Source of the DNA: Amycolatopsis sp. CA-128772
GTDB taxonomy: Bacteria; Actinomycetota; Actinomycetes; Mycobacteriales; Pseudonocardiaceae
Assembly: GCF_002904295.1 (NCBI RefSeq)
Contig: NZ_PPHG01000023.1
Location: forward strand, 62,001 to 126,000
Direction: 5' to 3'
Length of the DNA: 64,000 bases
How positions within the stretch are numbered: the stretch's first letter is position 1; each line of letters begins with the position of its first letter. The position numbers were made by a program, and so were the translations under genes. This document shows positions 7,839 through 17,387 of the stretch, piece by piece. The notes beneath the pieces were generated by a model. The model worked only from the letters and a program-made list of their open reading frames with translations, did no database searches and was not told the origin of the DNA.

Positions 7839-10800
7839 ATGCGCCGCCGTCGCCGGATGCTGTTCACCGTCCTTCTTTCCGTCCTGTTCGCCCTCGCCGG
7901 AATCGCCGTGCCCGCAACGGCTGCGGCCGCTCCCGCGGTGCGGGCCCCCCACGCCGTCACCTACGACGGCTATTCGTTCCTGGTCGACGGGAAGCGGACC
8001 TACCTGTGGTCCGGCGAGTTCCACTCCTACCGGCTGCCGAGCCCCGACCTGTGGCTCGACATCTTCCAGAAGATGAAGGCGGCCGGCTTCAACTCGACGT
8101 CGCTGTACTTCGACTGGGGCTACCACTCCCCGCGCCAGGGCGTTTACGACTTCACCGGCGTCCGGGACCTCGACAAGCTCCTCGACATGGCGCAGCAGGC
8201 CGGGCTCTACGTGATCGCGCGGCCCGGGCCCTACATCAACGCCGAGGTCGACGGCGGCGGGTTCCCGACTTGGCTGTCGACTACGCCCGGCCACACCCGC
8301 AGCGCCGACCCGGTCTACCTGAAGTACTCCGACGAGTGGCAGACGCAGATCGACCGCATCATCGCGCGCCACCAGCTCACGAACGGCACCGGCAGCGTGC
8401 TGGCCTACCAGGTCGAAAACGAGTACTACAACGGCAACGCCGACGGCCGCGCCTACATGCAGCACCTGGAGGACAAAGCCCGCGCCGACGGCATCACCGT
8501 CCCTCTGGTCGGCAACAACAACGGCACCTTCAACGCCGGCGCCGCCGCGCTCGACGTCGACGCCGCCGACTCCTACCCGCAGGGCTTCGACTGCTCGAAC
8601 CCGACGCGCTGGAACGGCGTGCCGGACATCAGCTACGACCACGTCCCCGGGAAGCCGCTGATCACCGCGGAATTCCAGGGCGGTGCCTTCGACCCGTGGG
8701 GCGGCCCCGGCTACGAGAAGTGCGCCCAGCTGATCAACGACCAGTTCGCGAACGTCTTCTACAAGCAGAACATCGCCGTGGGCGCCACCGGCCAGAGCTT
8801 CTACATGCTGCACGGCGGCACGTCCTGGGGCTGGAGCGCGATCCCGCAGAACTACACCTCCTACGACTACGGCGCCGCGATCACCGAAGGCCGCCAGTTC
8901 GACCCGAAGTACGCCGAGGACAAGCTGATCGGCTACTTCACCCAGTCCGTCGCCCCGCTGACCAAGACCGACGGGCTGGCCGCCGCGCCGCTGACCGACC
9001 CGGCGCTCGCCGACACCGCCCGGATCAACCCGGACACCCGCACGCAGTTCCACACCCTGCGCCACAGCGACTCGACGTCGACCGCCACGAACACCACCAG
9101 CGTCGCGCTCGACCTCGCCGCGCACGCCGGCTACACCTACGACGACCGCGCGGCCGAGGTCGGCTACGCCGGGACGTGGAGCCACGTCGGCCCCGAGGTC
9201 GACTACACCGGCGGCGACCACCAGCACACCGAGTCGTTCTCGAACATCGCCGGGGACAGCGTGAGCGTCCCGTTCACCGGGACGGGCATCCGGTGGGTGA
9301 CGTCGAAGGACCCGAGCCACGGCATCGCCGACGTCTACCTCGACGGCACGAAGGTGACTTCGGCCGACCTCTACGCGGCGGGCAAGCAGAACCAGATCAC
9401 CGGCTACGAGGTGCGGGACCTGCCCGCCGGGCCGCACACGCTGAAGATCGTCGTCACCGGGCAGAAGAACGCGCAGGCGAACGGCGCGTTCGTCGTGGTG
9501 GACGCCGTCGACCTGCTGGCCGGCAGCACCGACTACTACCCGGTCGTGCCGCAGCAGCCCGGCACCGGCCTCACGCTGAACGGGCGGCAGTCGAAGATCC
9601 TCGTCGCCGGCTACGACCTCGGCGCCACCCGGATGCAGTACTCGACGTCGGAGATCCTGACGAACGCCGCCATCGGCGACCGTGACGTCGCGGTGCTCTA
9701 CGGCGACCACGGCGGACCGGGGGAGACCGTCCTGCGGTTCGCGAAGCAGCCGGCGGTGCAGGTCCTCGGCGGCGCCGCGACGAGCACCTGGGACGCCGCC
9801 CGCGGCGACCTGCGGCTGAACTACACCCACGACGGCCTGGCCCGGGTGCTCGTCACCGCGCCCGGCGCGCGCCCGCTGCTCCTGCTGCTCGCCGACAAGG
9901 CGACGGCGGCGACGTTCTGGCGCCAGGACACCGCGACCGGCCCGGTGCTGGTCCGCGGCACCCACCTAATCCGGACCGCGGCCGGGCAGTACGGGCTGCT
10001 GTCGCTGACCGGCGACACCGGGACCGACGGCGGTTTCGAGGTGTTCAGCACGGCGAAAGCGGTGCTGTGGAACGGGTCCTGGGTGCCGGCGCAGCCGACG
10101 TCCAGTGGCGGTCTCGCCGGAACCGCCCCGGTCGCGAAGGCCGTCGCCCTGCCCGCGCTGACCGGCTGGAAGCACCAGCAGGAGTCCCCGGAGAGCCGGC
10201 CCGCGTTCGACGACTCGGCGTGGCCGGTGGCGGACAAGGACACCACCAACAGCTCGACCGCGCTCGGCACGAAACCGGTCCTGTTCGCCGACGACTACGG
10301 CTTCCACACCGGCAACACCTGGTACCGCGGGCACTTCACCGGCGATGGGAAGCAGACCGGGATCACCCTGTCGAGCCAGAGCGGCGGCCCGGCGGGCGCG
10401 TTCTCGGCGTGGCTCAACGGCGTCTTCCTCGGCAGCTCGACCAGCCCGCAGCACACGTTCACCTTCCCGGCGGGGGCGCTGCACCAGGGCGACAACGAGA
10501 TCTCCGTGCTGACCGTGAACATGGGCCACGAAGAGGACTACGGCGCCAGCAACGGGAACAAGGCCGCCCGCGGGCTCACCGCGGCGCGGCTGACCGGCAC
10601 CCCGCTGACGTCGGTGACCTGGCGGCTGCAGGGCGTCCGCGGTGGCGAAACCGGCCTGGACCCGGTCCGCGGGCCGCTCAACACCGGCGGGCTGTACGGC
10701 GAACGCGCGGGCTGGTCGCTGCCCGGCTTCCCGGACCGCGGCTGGGCTCCGGCGTCGCTCCCGGCGAAGGACGCCACCCCCGGGGTCTCGTGGTACCGCA

Positions 10801-11936
10801 CCACGGCGGATCTGGACCTTCCGCGCGGCCAGGACACCTCGCTCGGCCTGACCATCACCGACGACCCGGCGCGGCAGTACCGCGCGCTGGTGTTCGTCAA
10901 CGGCTGGCAGCTCGGCCAGTACGTCAACTACCTCGGGCCGCAGCACAGCTTCCCGATCCCGAACGGGATCCTGAACCCGGACGGGCACAACACGATCGCC
11001 GTCGCGGTGTGGAACCTCGACGGCAGCACCGGCGGGCTCGGCAAGATCGAGTGGACGAACTACGGCAGCTACCGCTCGCCGCTGACCGTCCGGCAGAACG
11101 CTTCGCCCGGCTACGACCCCGTGCGGTACGCGATGCCGCCGGCGCCCACCGCCGCGGTGGCGCTGACCGCGCCGGACACGGCATCGGGCGGACAGGCGTT
11201 CACCGCGTCGGCGACCGTGCGGGTCCCGGCGGGCGCGCCGCCGGCGTTCGACGTCAAGCTGGCCCTCACCGCGCCGGCCGGGTGGACGATCGGCGCCGCG
11301 TCGCCGCCGTCGGTCCCGCGGATCGACGGCGGGAAGGCGGCGACGTTCTCCTGGACGGTGACGCCTCCGTCTACTGTGGATACAGCCGCGCTGGAGGTCG
11401 CGGTGGCCTACCGGCAGGCGGGCCGCGCGGGTTCGGTCACCGGCGAACGGATCGTGGGGGCCGTTCCCCCGGCGCCGCCCGCGGGCCAGGTGGCGGTGAG
11501 CTCGCTGCCGTTCCTCACCGCGACGAACGGCTGGGGCCCGGTCGAACGCGACACGAGCAACGGCGAAGCGAACGCGGGCGACGGCAAGCCGATGACCATC
11601 GGCGGGGTCGCCTACGCCAAGGGCCTCGGCGCCCACGCGGCGAGCGACGTGCAGCTCTATCTGGCCGGCTCGTGCACCCGGTTCACGGCTTCGGTGGGGG
11701 TCGACGGCGAAACCGGCACCGGCGGCAGCGTCAGCTTCAGCGTCGCCGCCGACGGCATCACGAAAGTGACGACGCCGGTGGTCCGCGGCGGGCAGGCGGC
11801 GGTGCCGGTCGACGTCGACGTCACCGGGGCCCAGGTGCTCGACCTGCTGGTGTCCGACGGCGGCGACGGCAACGGGCAGGACCACGCCGACTGGGCGGTG
11901 CCGACGCTGACCTGCGTCACGCCGCCCGGCCGGTGA
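7839..11936 (+). CDS. Secreted GH35 beta-galactosidase with C-terminal NPCBM module
   Basis: 1365 residues. A signal peptide (MRRRRRMLF..., cleavage near ATAAAA) precedes a GH35 catalytic barrel carrying the acid/base Glu195 in QVENEY and the nucleophile Glu278 in TAEFQGG. Beta-sandwich and jelly-roll domains of large GH35 enzymes follow, then a NEW3-like segment (about 1110-1190) and a C-terminal NPCBM carbohydrate-binding domain (about 1220-1365, with GGVAYAKGLGAHA). It would hydrolyse terminal beta-galactosyl residues of plant galactans or arabinogalactan outside the cell. AGGAGG lies seven bases before the ATG at 7839. It is placed under LacI regulator 1 and a perfect operator. The last 20 bp overlap the converging membrane-protein gene. 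Confidence 0.95.
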   Translation: MRRRRRMLFTVLLSVLFALAGIAVPATAAAAPAVRAPHAVTYDGYSFLVDGKRTYLWSGEFHSYRLPSPDLWLDIFQKMKAAGFNSTSLYFDWGYHSPRQGVYDFTGVRDLDKLLDMAQQAGLYVIARPGPYINAEVDGGGFPTWLSTTPGHTRSADPVYLKYSDEWQTQIDRIIARHQLTNGTGSVLAYQVENEYYNGNADGRAYMQHLEDKARADGITVPLVGNNNGTFNAGAAALDVDAADSYPQGFDCSNPTRWNGVPDISYDHVPGKPLITAEFQGGAFDPWGGPGYEKCAQLINDQFANVFYKQNIAVGATGQSFYMLHGGTSWGWSAIPQNYTSYDYGAAITEGRQFDPKYAEDKLIGYFTQSVAPLTKTDGLAAAPLTDPALADTARINPDTRTQFHTLRHSDSTSTATNTTSVALDLAAHAGYTYDDRAAEVGYAGTWSHVGPEVDYTGGDHQHTESFSNIAGDSVSVPFTGTGIRWVTSKDPSHGIADVYLDGTKVTSADLYAAGKQNQITGYEVRDLPAGPHTLKIVVTGQKNAQANGAFVVVDAVDLLAGSTDYYPVVPQQPGTGLTLNGRQSKILVAGYDLGATRMQYSTSEILTNAAIGDRDVAVLYGDHGGPGETVLRFAKQPAVQVLGGAATSTWDAARGDLRLNYTHDGLARVLVTAPGARPLLLLLADKATAATFWRQDTATGPVLVRGTHLIRTAAGQYGLLSLTGDTGTDGGFEVFSTAKAVLWNGSWVPAQPTSSGGLAGTAPVAKAVALPALTGWKHQQESPESRPAFDDSAWPVADKDTTNSSTALGTKPVLFADDYGFHTGNTWYRGHFTGDGKQTGITLSSQSGGPAGAFSAWLNGVFLGSSTSPQHTFTFPAGALHQGDNEISVLTVNMGHEEDYGASNGNKAARGLTAARLTGTPLTSVTWRLQGVRGGETGLDPVRGPLNTGGLYGERAGWSLPGFPDRGWAPASLPAKDATPGVSWYRTTADLDLPRGQDTSLGLTITDDPARQYRALVFVNGWQLGQYVNYLGPQHSFPIPNGILNPDGHNTIAVAVWNLDGSTGGLGKIEWTNYGSYRSPLTVRQNASPGYDPVRYAMPPAPTAAVALTAPDTASGGQAFTASATVRVPAGAPPAFDVKLALTAPAGWTIGAASPPSVPRIDGGKAATFSWTVTPPSTVDTAALEVAVAYRQAGRAGSVTGERIVGAVPPAPPAGQVAVSSLPFLTATNGWGPVERDTSNGEANAGDGKPMTIGGVAYAKGLGAHAASDVQLYLAGSCTRFTASVGVDGETGTGGSVSFSVAADGITKVTTPVVRGGQAAVPVDVDVTGAQVLDLLVSDGGDGNGQDHADWAVPTLTCVTPPGR

Positions 11937-12621
11937 CCGCGGGCAGCGGCTGGAGCACGAAGGTGGCGCGGATCGCCCGCCGTTCGCGCCACAGGTGGTA
12001 CAGCGCGAGCCCGAAGATGATCGAGCCGGCGACGTTCGCGGTGAAGTGCCACCAGACGCGGTAGGTGGTCAGCCCCGGGCCGGGGTCCACGAGCCCGAAG
12101 AACGTGGACAGCCCGATCGCCCGGGGCGCACCGAACGCGACCGACAGCGTCAGGACCAGGTGCTCCAGCCCGTGCAGGCCCTGCATCCAGACGCCCATCT
12201 TCGCCCAGCGGCGGGTGCGGGTGCCCCGGGCGCGGCGGGTGAGCACCATGACGCCCGCCAGGCCGGCCAGGAACAGGAAGTTGCCGGTGAGGTGCAGCAG
12301 TTCCATCCCGAACGCCGGCCGGTCCGGGAGGGCCTGCTGCAGCCCGGCCGCCAGCCCGGCGCCCCACGGCGTCATCCACGCCGGGGCGTTCGGGTGGCCG
12401 AGCCAGTACCCGGCCTGGGCGACGTGCTCCTGGACGTGCCCGAGCTGCCCGAGGACGCCGACGGCGACCACCCCCAGCGCGCCGCGGTACACCCGGAGCC
12501 GCACCGGCCGGCGGTTGGCGTAGGCGAGCACGCCCACTGCCGTCCCCATCGCCAGCGCCCACAGCACCAGCAGCACCGCGCCCGCGGTGTCCCAGCCCGA
12601 CGTCGGCATCGGCATCGTCAT
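11917..12621 (-). CDS. Polytopic membrane protein with intramembrane histidines
   Basis: 234 residues with about five or six hydrophobic helices. Histidines recur within or at the edge of helices: QLGHVQEHV, WLGHP, LLHLTGN, LHGLEHLVL and WWHFTANV. That pattern is common in proteins that bind haem, copper or quinone in the membrane, but I do not recognise a defined family (a DUF of actinobacterial membrane proteins is likely). The ATG at 12621 is preceded by GGAGG at about five bases. The 3' end overlaps the beta-galactosidase by 20 bp tail to tail. It is possibly co-transcribed with the LysE-type exporter, which lies 113 bp upstream on the same strand. Confidence 0.75.
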   Translation of the reverse strand: MTMPMPTSGWDTAGAVLLVLWALAMGTAVGVLAYANRRPVRLRVYRGALGVVAVGVLGQLGHVQEHVAQAGYWLGHPNAPAWMTPWGAGLAAGLQQALPDRPAFGMELLHLTGNFLFLAGLAGVMVLTRRARGTRTRRWAKMGVWMQGLHGLEHLVLTLSVAFGAPRAIGLSTFFGLVDPGPGLTTYRVWWHFTANVAGSIIFGLALYHLWRERRAIRATFVLQPLPAVTGRAA

Positions 12622-12734
12622 GGCCACCTCCCGCGTTCCCCTCACCTCGACGCTAACCGGGCGCACGGGCGCCGGACGTCTTCCGGTGTGCGCCGGCGAA
12701 CCGGACAAACCGTTACAGGACAACGCTTTCCGCG

Positions 12735-13352
12735 TCAGGTGAGGACAAGCCGGACGGCGAGGGCGGTGATCACCGCGCTGGAGGCGAGCGCCGTCACGAG
12801 CCGGCCCCGCGGCCCGGTCAGGACCCGGCCGAGCAGGGCCCCGCCGCCGGCCAGGGCGGCCTGCCAGCTCGCCGAGGCGGCGAACGCGGCGAGCACGAAC
12901 ACCGCCTGGTCGGGCACCGGGACCTCCGCGCCGGCGCGGCCGCCGACGACCAGCGCCGTGAAGTACACGACGGTGGCCGGGTTGACGAGCGTGATGCCCA
13001 GCAGGCTGACGTAGGCGCGGCCGGGCGCGAGCGGCGTCACGGCCCGTGCGGTGGCCTCTCGGTGGGACCGGATCGCGCGGACGGCGCCGAGGGCCGCCAG
13101 CGCGATCAGGACCGCGGCCGAGACCAGCCGCAGCGGCCCGGCCACGGGCGCGACGACGCCCGCGATCGCGGCGCCGCCGAGCACGGCGACCAGGGCGTAC
13201 ACGCCGTCGGCGGTCGCGATGCCGAGGGCGGCGGCCAGGCCGGTCCGGAACGAGGTGCGGGCGGTGAGGGCGACGAGGTAGGTCCCGACGGCGCCGACCG
13301 GGATGGCGATGCCGTAGCCGGCGACCAGGCCGGCGAGCAGCGCGGCGCTCAC
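12735..13352 (-). CDS. LysE/RhtB-family exporter
   Basis: 205 residues with six predicted helices and the signature start LLAGLVAGYGIAIPVGAVGTYL, including the conserved G-x-x-x-x-P-G/V-P-type loop of LysE translocators, which export amino acids or small metabolites across the cytoplasmic membrane. LVNPATVVYFTALVV matches the second conserved Asn-Pro loop. The GTG at 13352 gives the normal family length; its ribosome binding site is weak. It diverges from a short-chain dehydrogenase gene. The substrate cannot be told from sequence. Confidence 0.85.
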   Translation of the reverse strand: MSAALLAGLVAGYGIAIPVGAVGTYLVALTARTSFRTGLAAALGIATADGVYALVAVLGGAAIAGVVAPVAGPLRLVSAAVLIALAALGAVRAIRSHREATARAVTPLAPGRAYVSLLGITLVNPATVVYFTALVVGGRAGAEVPVPDQAVFVLAAFAASASWQAALAGGGALLGRVLTGPRGRLVTALASSAVITALAVRLVLT

Positions 13353-13571
13353 GGCGCCGGGGTGATCGACCCCCGCGGACGGCAGCGCTGCTGCCGGGCC
13401 GGCGCGGCGGTCGCGGCCACGGTCGGCAGGAGCGGGGTGCGGTGCGTGGTCATGGCCCGATCGTGGCCGCGACCGGCGGGAGCGGGCAACCGGATTTCCA
13501 GCCGGTGGGCTCCGCCGAGCTGTGCTTGAATCGGCCGGGGGAGCCACGGCGGCGAGGAAAGGGCTTTCACG

Positions 13572-14366
13572 ATGCGGGTCGACCTGAGCGGGAAGACGGC
13601 ACTGGTCACCGGCTCCACCCAGGGCATCGGCGCGGCGATCGCGACCGGCCTGGCGGCGGCGGGCGCGCGGGTGGCGATCAACGGCCGGAGCGAAACCGGC
13701 GTCCACAAGGCCATCGCGCGGCTGCGCGAGGACGTGCCGGACGCGGACTTCCTGCCGGCCCCGGGCGACGTCTCGGAGGAGGCCGGCGCGGCCCAGGTGG
13801 TCGAGGAGGTGCCGGACGCCGACATCCTGGTCAACAACCTCGGCATCTTCGGCGCCCAGGAGCCCCTGGACATCACGGACGCGGACTGGCGCCGCTACTT
13901 CGAGGTCAACGTCCTGGCGGCGGTCCGCCTCACCCGCGCGTACCTGCCGGGCATGACCGAGCGAGGGTGGGGCCGCATCCAGTACATCGCCAGCGATTCG
14001 GCGATCGTCATCCCGGCCGAGATGATCCACTATGGAGTGTCGAAGACGGCGTTGCTCGGTGTGTCCCGCGGATTCGCCAAGCACGCGGCCGGAACCGGGG
14101 TCACGGTGAACGCGGTGATCGCGGGCCCGACGCACACCGGCGGCGTCGAGGACTTCGTCTACGAGCTGGTGGACAAGGACCTGCCGTGGGACGAGGCGCA
14201 GCGGGAGTTCATGAAGCAGCACCGCCCGCAGTCGCTGCTGCAGCGGCTGATCGAGCCGGCCGAGATCGCGAACCTGGTGGTGTACCTCAGTTCCCCGTTC
14301 GCCTCGGCGACGACGGGCGCGGCGGTGCGGGTGGACGGCGGGTACGTCGACGCGATCGTGCCGTGA
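13572..14366 (+). CDS. Short-chain dehydrogenase/reductase (SDR)
   Basis: 264 residues, classical SDR length. The NAD(P)-binding motif TGSTQGIG is at residues 13-20, NNLG replaces the usual NNAG, and the catalytic Ser-Tyr-Lys set is visible as IASDSA followed by Tyr and Lys in HYGVSKTALL. The C-terminal GGYVDAIVP is also typical. The enzyme oxidises or reduces an alcohol/ketone; the substrate is unknown. GGAAAGGG lies about eight bases before the ATG. It stands alone between a diverging exporter gene and a converging CBM2 gene, so context does not help. Confidence 0.9.
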   Translation: MRVDLSGKTALVTGSTQGIGAAIATGLAAAGARVAINGRSETGVHKAIARLREDVPDADFLPAPGDVSEEAGAAQVVEEVPDADILVNNLGIFGAQEPLDITDADWRRYFEVNVLAAVRLTRAYLPGMTERGWGRIQYIASDSAIVIPAEMIHYGVSKTALLGVSRGFAKHAAGTGVTVNAVIAGPTHTGGVEDFVYELVDKDLPWDEAQREFMKQHRPQSLLQRLIEPAEIANLVVYLSSPFASATTGAAVRVDGGYVDAIVP

Positions 14367-14369
14367 GCC

Positions 14370-14393
14370 CCGGGGCCGGTTTCCCGGCCCCGG
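14370..14393. terminator. Bidirectional terminator hairpin
   Basis: A 10-bp perfect stem (CCGGGGCCGG with CCGGCCCCGG) and loop TTTC lie between the converging SDR and CBM2/beta-helix genes. Confidence 0.8.
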
Positions 14394-14399
14394 AGCTCC

Positions 14400-15851
14400 T
14401 CACGGCGTGACCGGGACGTTCGTCAGCCCCGATCGGGCGTTCGTCACCGTGTTCGAGGCGTAGACCACGTTCGGCCTCGCCGCGCACTTCGACACCGAGC
14501 TGATCTTGATCGCGTATTCGCCCACGCCGCCGAGGTCGGACCGGTTGGCGCGCCAGACGTTGCCGCACCCGTTGTCGAACGACGGGCTCGTGCTCGGGTT
14601 GTGGTTCTCGTACCCGTTGGCGAACGTGCCCGGCGGGGCGAACGTGCCCGTGTTGCCCTCGATCGTGTAGCCGATGCCCTTCACGTCGATCCAGGAGTCG
14701 GCCGAGTTCTGGCCGCTGATGCCGCGGCCGTCGAACGTGTTGCCGCGGATCAGGCCGTCGAAGGTGCCTTCCTTGACGTCGATCGGCTCGGCCGCGACGA
14801 ACGGGCCGATGTGGTTGTCCAGCACCTGGATGCGGTCGCCGCGGTCGACGCCGCCGGAGTTGCCGTGGCAGCCCCAGTTCGAGTTGGCCGACCCGAGGTA
14901 GACGCCCTCGCCGTAGCCCGGCTGCACCAGCCCGGTGTAGCTGATCGTGGAGTTCTTCAGCACGCTGTCGGCCGACGAACGGCGGAAGTGCACCGCCTCC
15001 TCGTCGATGTGGTGGACCGTGACGCCGTCGATCGTCGTGTGCGGCGAGTCGTCCGCGACGATGCCCTTCTTCGACTCCTGCACGGTGAACCCGCTCAACG
15101 TCCAGTACGGCGCACCGGAGAGCCACAGGCCGTAGCCGGAATCCCAGCCGGCCGTCGGCCCCGGGCAGCTCGGGGCCTCGCCGGCCGGGCCGTCGTTGAT
15201 CAGCACCGCGTCCGCCGGGCCGGACAGCCGGATCGGCCGGGCCGCCGTGCCGGCCTTCGTCGTGACGAACGAGCCGCGGTAGGTGCCCGCCGCGAGCCGG
15301 ATCGCCTGGCCGGGGGTCGCGCCGGCCAGGGCCGCCTGCAGCTGGGCGGCCGTGGAGACGTCGACGACGTCACCCGTGGGCGGGGGAGTGGTGGTGGTCG
15401 ACGGGGGCGAAGCAGTGGTGGTGGGGGTCGTCGTCGCCTGGCCGCCGCCATCGCACGGGACGCCGTTCACCGTGCACGCGACCGGCCGGCCGGTGCCGGC
15501 GACGTTGAACCCGAAGGTCGCGGTGGCGCCCGGGGCGATCGTGCCGTTGAAGCCCGCGTTGGTGAACCGGTAGTGCGGCCCGGCCTGCGTCCGCACCGCG
15601 CTCCACGAGCTGCTCACCGCCGAACCGGCGGGCAGGTCGAACTCCACGGTCCAGCCGGTGGCGGCCGCGTCGCCGCGGTTGGTGAGCGTGTAGCCGCCGC
15701 CGTAGCCAGTGGTCCAGACCGATGTCTGCGCGAAGGCGGCGGAGAGGTTCACCGCCGCGGCCCGCGCGGTGACCGGGCTGCCGAAGGCGATCACGGCGGC
15801 AGCGGCGGAAATGGTGATCACGCCGAGGAAAACGGATTTTCGCAGGGACAC
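14400..15851 (-). CDS. Secreted CBM2 plus right-handed beta-helix protein (pectinase/lyase-like)
   Basis: 483 residues. The signal peptide (cleavage near ARAAAV) is followed by a CBM2 cellulose-binding module (about 34-135: FAQTSVWTTGYGGGYTLTNR, GWTVEFDLP, with Cys flanking the end), a Thr/Pro-rich linker (about 140-165), and a parallel beta-helix of the kind found in pectate lyases and related polysaccharide lyases or hydrolases (VSTAAQLQAALAGATPGQAIRLAAGTYRG, then repeated turns). The substrate and reaction are not certain, and no calcium-site triad was verified. The GTG at 15851 has GGAGG six bases upstream, and a good promoter lies at 15910-15939. It fits the plant-cell-wall theme of the window. 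Confidence 0.9.
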   Translation of the reverse strand: MSLRKSVFLGVITISAAAAVIAFGSPVTARAAAVNLSAAFAQTSVWTTGYGGGYTLTNRGDAAATGWTVEFDLPAGSAVSSSWSAVRTQAGPHYRFTNAGFNGTIAPGATATFGFNVAGTGRPVACTVNGVPCDGGGQATTTPTTTASPPSTTTTPPPTGDVVDVSTAAQLQAALAGATPGQAIRLAAGTYRGSFVTTKAGTAARPIRLSGPADAVLINDGPAGEAPSCPGPTAGWDSGYGLWLSGAPYWTLSGFTVQESKKGIVADDSPHTTIDGVTVHHIDEEAVHFRRSSADSVLKNSTISYTGLVQPGYGEGVYLGSANSNWGCHGNSGGVDRGDRIQVLDNHIGPFVAAEPIDVKEGTFDGLIRGNTFDGRGISGQNSADSWIDVKGIGYTIEGNTGTFAPPGTFANGYENHNPSTSPSFDNGCGNVWRANRSDLGGVGEYAIKISSVSKCAARPNVVYASNTVTNARSGLTNVPVTP

Positions 15852-15909
15852 CGACGGCCTCCGGAAACGGGAACAGCGGAGGTGTTGCGGCGGACACCCG
15901 GACGTTTCC

Positions 15910-15939
15910 TTTATAGGACACCGCCCCGGAATCAGTCAA
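15910..15939 (-). promoter_or_regulatory. Sigma70-type promoter of the CBM2/beta-helix gene
   Basis: Read on the minus strand, TTGACT (15939-15934) is followed after 18 bp by TATAAA (15915-15910), about 60 bp before the GTG start. This is unusually close to consensus for such GC-rich DNA. Confidence 0.65.
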
Positions 15940-16080
15940 CAGGATGAACATTGATCATGTACGTGAACGCAGTCCCCCGTGAACACTTTCCGGTGACGCC
16001 GCGCTGGGGGCGTGCGGGACGGGGAATTCTGCCCGGTGAACCCCTTGACGGCGGGGGAAAGTTTGCGGAAGGAGAGCACG

Positions 16081-16332
16081 ATGAAGACCCGAATCGCTTC
16101 CTGGGCGGCGGCCGCGGCGCTCACGGTTTCCGCGGTGGTCGCCACGGCGGCGCCGGCCTCGGCGGACACGGTGCCCGGCAGCACCACCCAGTTCTACGCC
16201 TACTGCTCGGTCGACCTCTTCGGCATGCCCGTCTCCTGCACGCAGAGCGACCAGGCGCACGCGTCACACATCTGCCAGTACGTCGTCACCGCGCTCGGCC
16301 TGGGCATCTACTGCGTCCAGCGGTCGACGTGA
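16081..16332 (+). CDS. Small secreted four-cysteine protein
   Basis: 83 residues from an ATG with AAGGAG eight bases upstream. A signal peptide (MKTRIASWAAAAALTVSAVV, cleavage at ASA before DTVPG) leaves a mature peptide of about 54 residues with four cysteines (AYCSV, VSCTQ, HICQY, IYCVQ), which could form two disulfides. I do not recognise the family. It is a plausible secreted effector, inhibitor or coat peptide, but no function can be claimed. It is a single gene between a diverging CBM2 gene and the DD-carboxypeptidase pair. Confidence 0.75.
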   Translation: MKTRIASWAAAAALTVSAVVATAAPASADTVPGSTTQFYAYCSVDLFGMPVSCTQSDQAHASHICQYVVTALGLGIYCVQRST

Positions 16333-16463
16333 CCGGTTCCGGGACACAACCGGGACATTTCTGATCCAGACCTGTCGAACAACCCCGACGGGCCGGCGAT
16401 CTTCTCCGGACAGAGTGACCGGTGTGCGCTTCCCCGAGCGCACCCGGCACCCGGAGGAGACCG

Positions 16464-17387
16464 ATGGCCCGTCCCCGCATCCCACCCGTCGCCGGCGGCC
16501 TCGCCACCGCCGCGGCCGTGGCGCTCGCCGCCGCCTGCTGGGTCGTGTTCCCGCCCGAGACCGCCGGGCGCGCGATCGCCGCCCGCCCGGTCGTCGACCT
16601 GCCGCTGCCGTGGCCCGAGGCGGGCCAGGCGAGCGCCGAGGTGCAGAACCTGGGCTCGCTGGGCCGCCACGGCGAGCAGGAACCGGTGCCGATCGCCAGC
16701 GTCACGAAGGTGATGACCGCCCACGTGGTGCTGAAGGACCACCCGCTGCGCCCGGGCGAGGCCGGTCCGGAGATCACCGTCGACGAGCAGGCCGAGGCCG
16801 AGGCGGGCTCGGCCGAGGAATCGAGCGCGCCGGTGCGCGCGGGCCGCCGGATCGGCGAGCGGGACCTGCTGGCCCTGATGCTCGTCCCGTCCGGCAACAA
16901 CGTGGCCCGCCTGCTCGCCCGCTGGGACGCGGGCAGCCAGGAGGCGTTTGTCGCGAAGATGAACCGCGAAGCCGCGGCGCTCGGCATGACCAGCACCACC
17001 TACACCGGCGCCAGCGGCGTCGAGGACTCGACCACGAGCACCGCCACCGACCAGCTGCGGCTGGCGCGCGTGGTGATGCAGGACCCGGTGATCCGCGAGA
17101 TCGTCGCGACCGCGGACCTGCGGGTCGACGGCGTGCCGGGCCCGATCGCCAACACGAACACGCTGCTCGGCCGCGACGGCGTCATCGGGCTGAAGACCGG
17201 CTCGTCGACCGCGGCCGGCGGCGCCCTGATGTGGGCGGCGCGGGCACGCGACGGCGCGCTGATCCTCGGCGTCGTCCTCCACCAGAACCCGGGCGGGACG
17301 CCGGCGGCCGGGCTGCGGGCCGCGCTGGAAAACAGCGGCAAGCTCATCGCCGCGATCCAGCGGGAACTGCCGGCGGCCACCCGGTGA
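16464..17387 (+). CDS. D-alanyl-D-alanine carboxypeptidase (peptidase S11)
   Basis: 307 residues with an N-terminal membrane anchor or uncleaved signal (about 10-30). The penicillin-binding motifs are complete: Ser79-V-T-Lys82, Ser143-G-Asn145 and Lys244-T-Gly. Such enzymes trim the terminal D-Ala of peptidoglycan stem peptides outside the membrane. The ATG at 16464 has GGAGGA upstream; the earlier in-frame ATG at 16422 lacks one. It is translationally coupled (GTGA overlap) to an EEP-domain membrane protein. The protein lacks the extra C-terminal domain of classical DacA, which is usual for short actinobacterial forms. Confidence 0.92.
   Translation: MARPRIPPVAGGLATAAAVALAAACWVVFPPETAGRAIAARPVVDLPLPWPEAGQASAEVQNLGSLGRHGEQEPVPIASVTKVMTAHVVLKDHPLRPGEAGPEITVDEQAEAEAGSAEESSAPVRAGRRIGERDLLALMLVPSGNNVARLLARWDAGSQEAFVAKMNREAAALGMTSTTYTGASGVEDSTTSTATDQLRLARVVMQDPVIREIVATADLRVDGVPGPIANTNTLLGRDGVIGLKTGSSTAAGGALMWAARARDGALILGVVLHQNPGGTPAAGLRAALENSGKLIAAIQRELPAATR

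Noticed and set aside
7728..9965. Long minus-strand open frame opposite the beta-galactosidase
   Set aside because: Antisense shadow with low-complexity composition and no ribosome binding site or motif.
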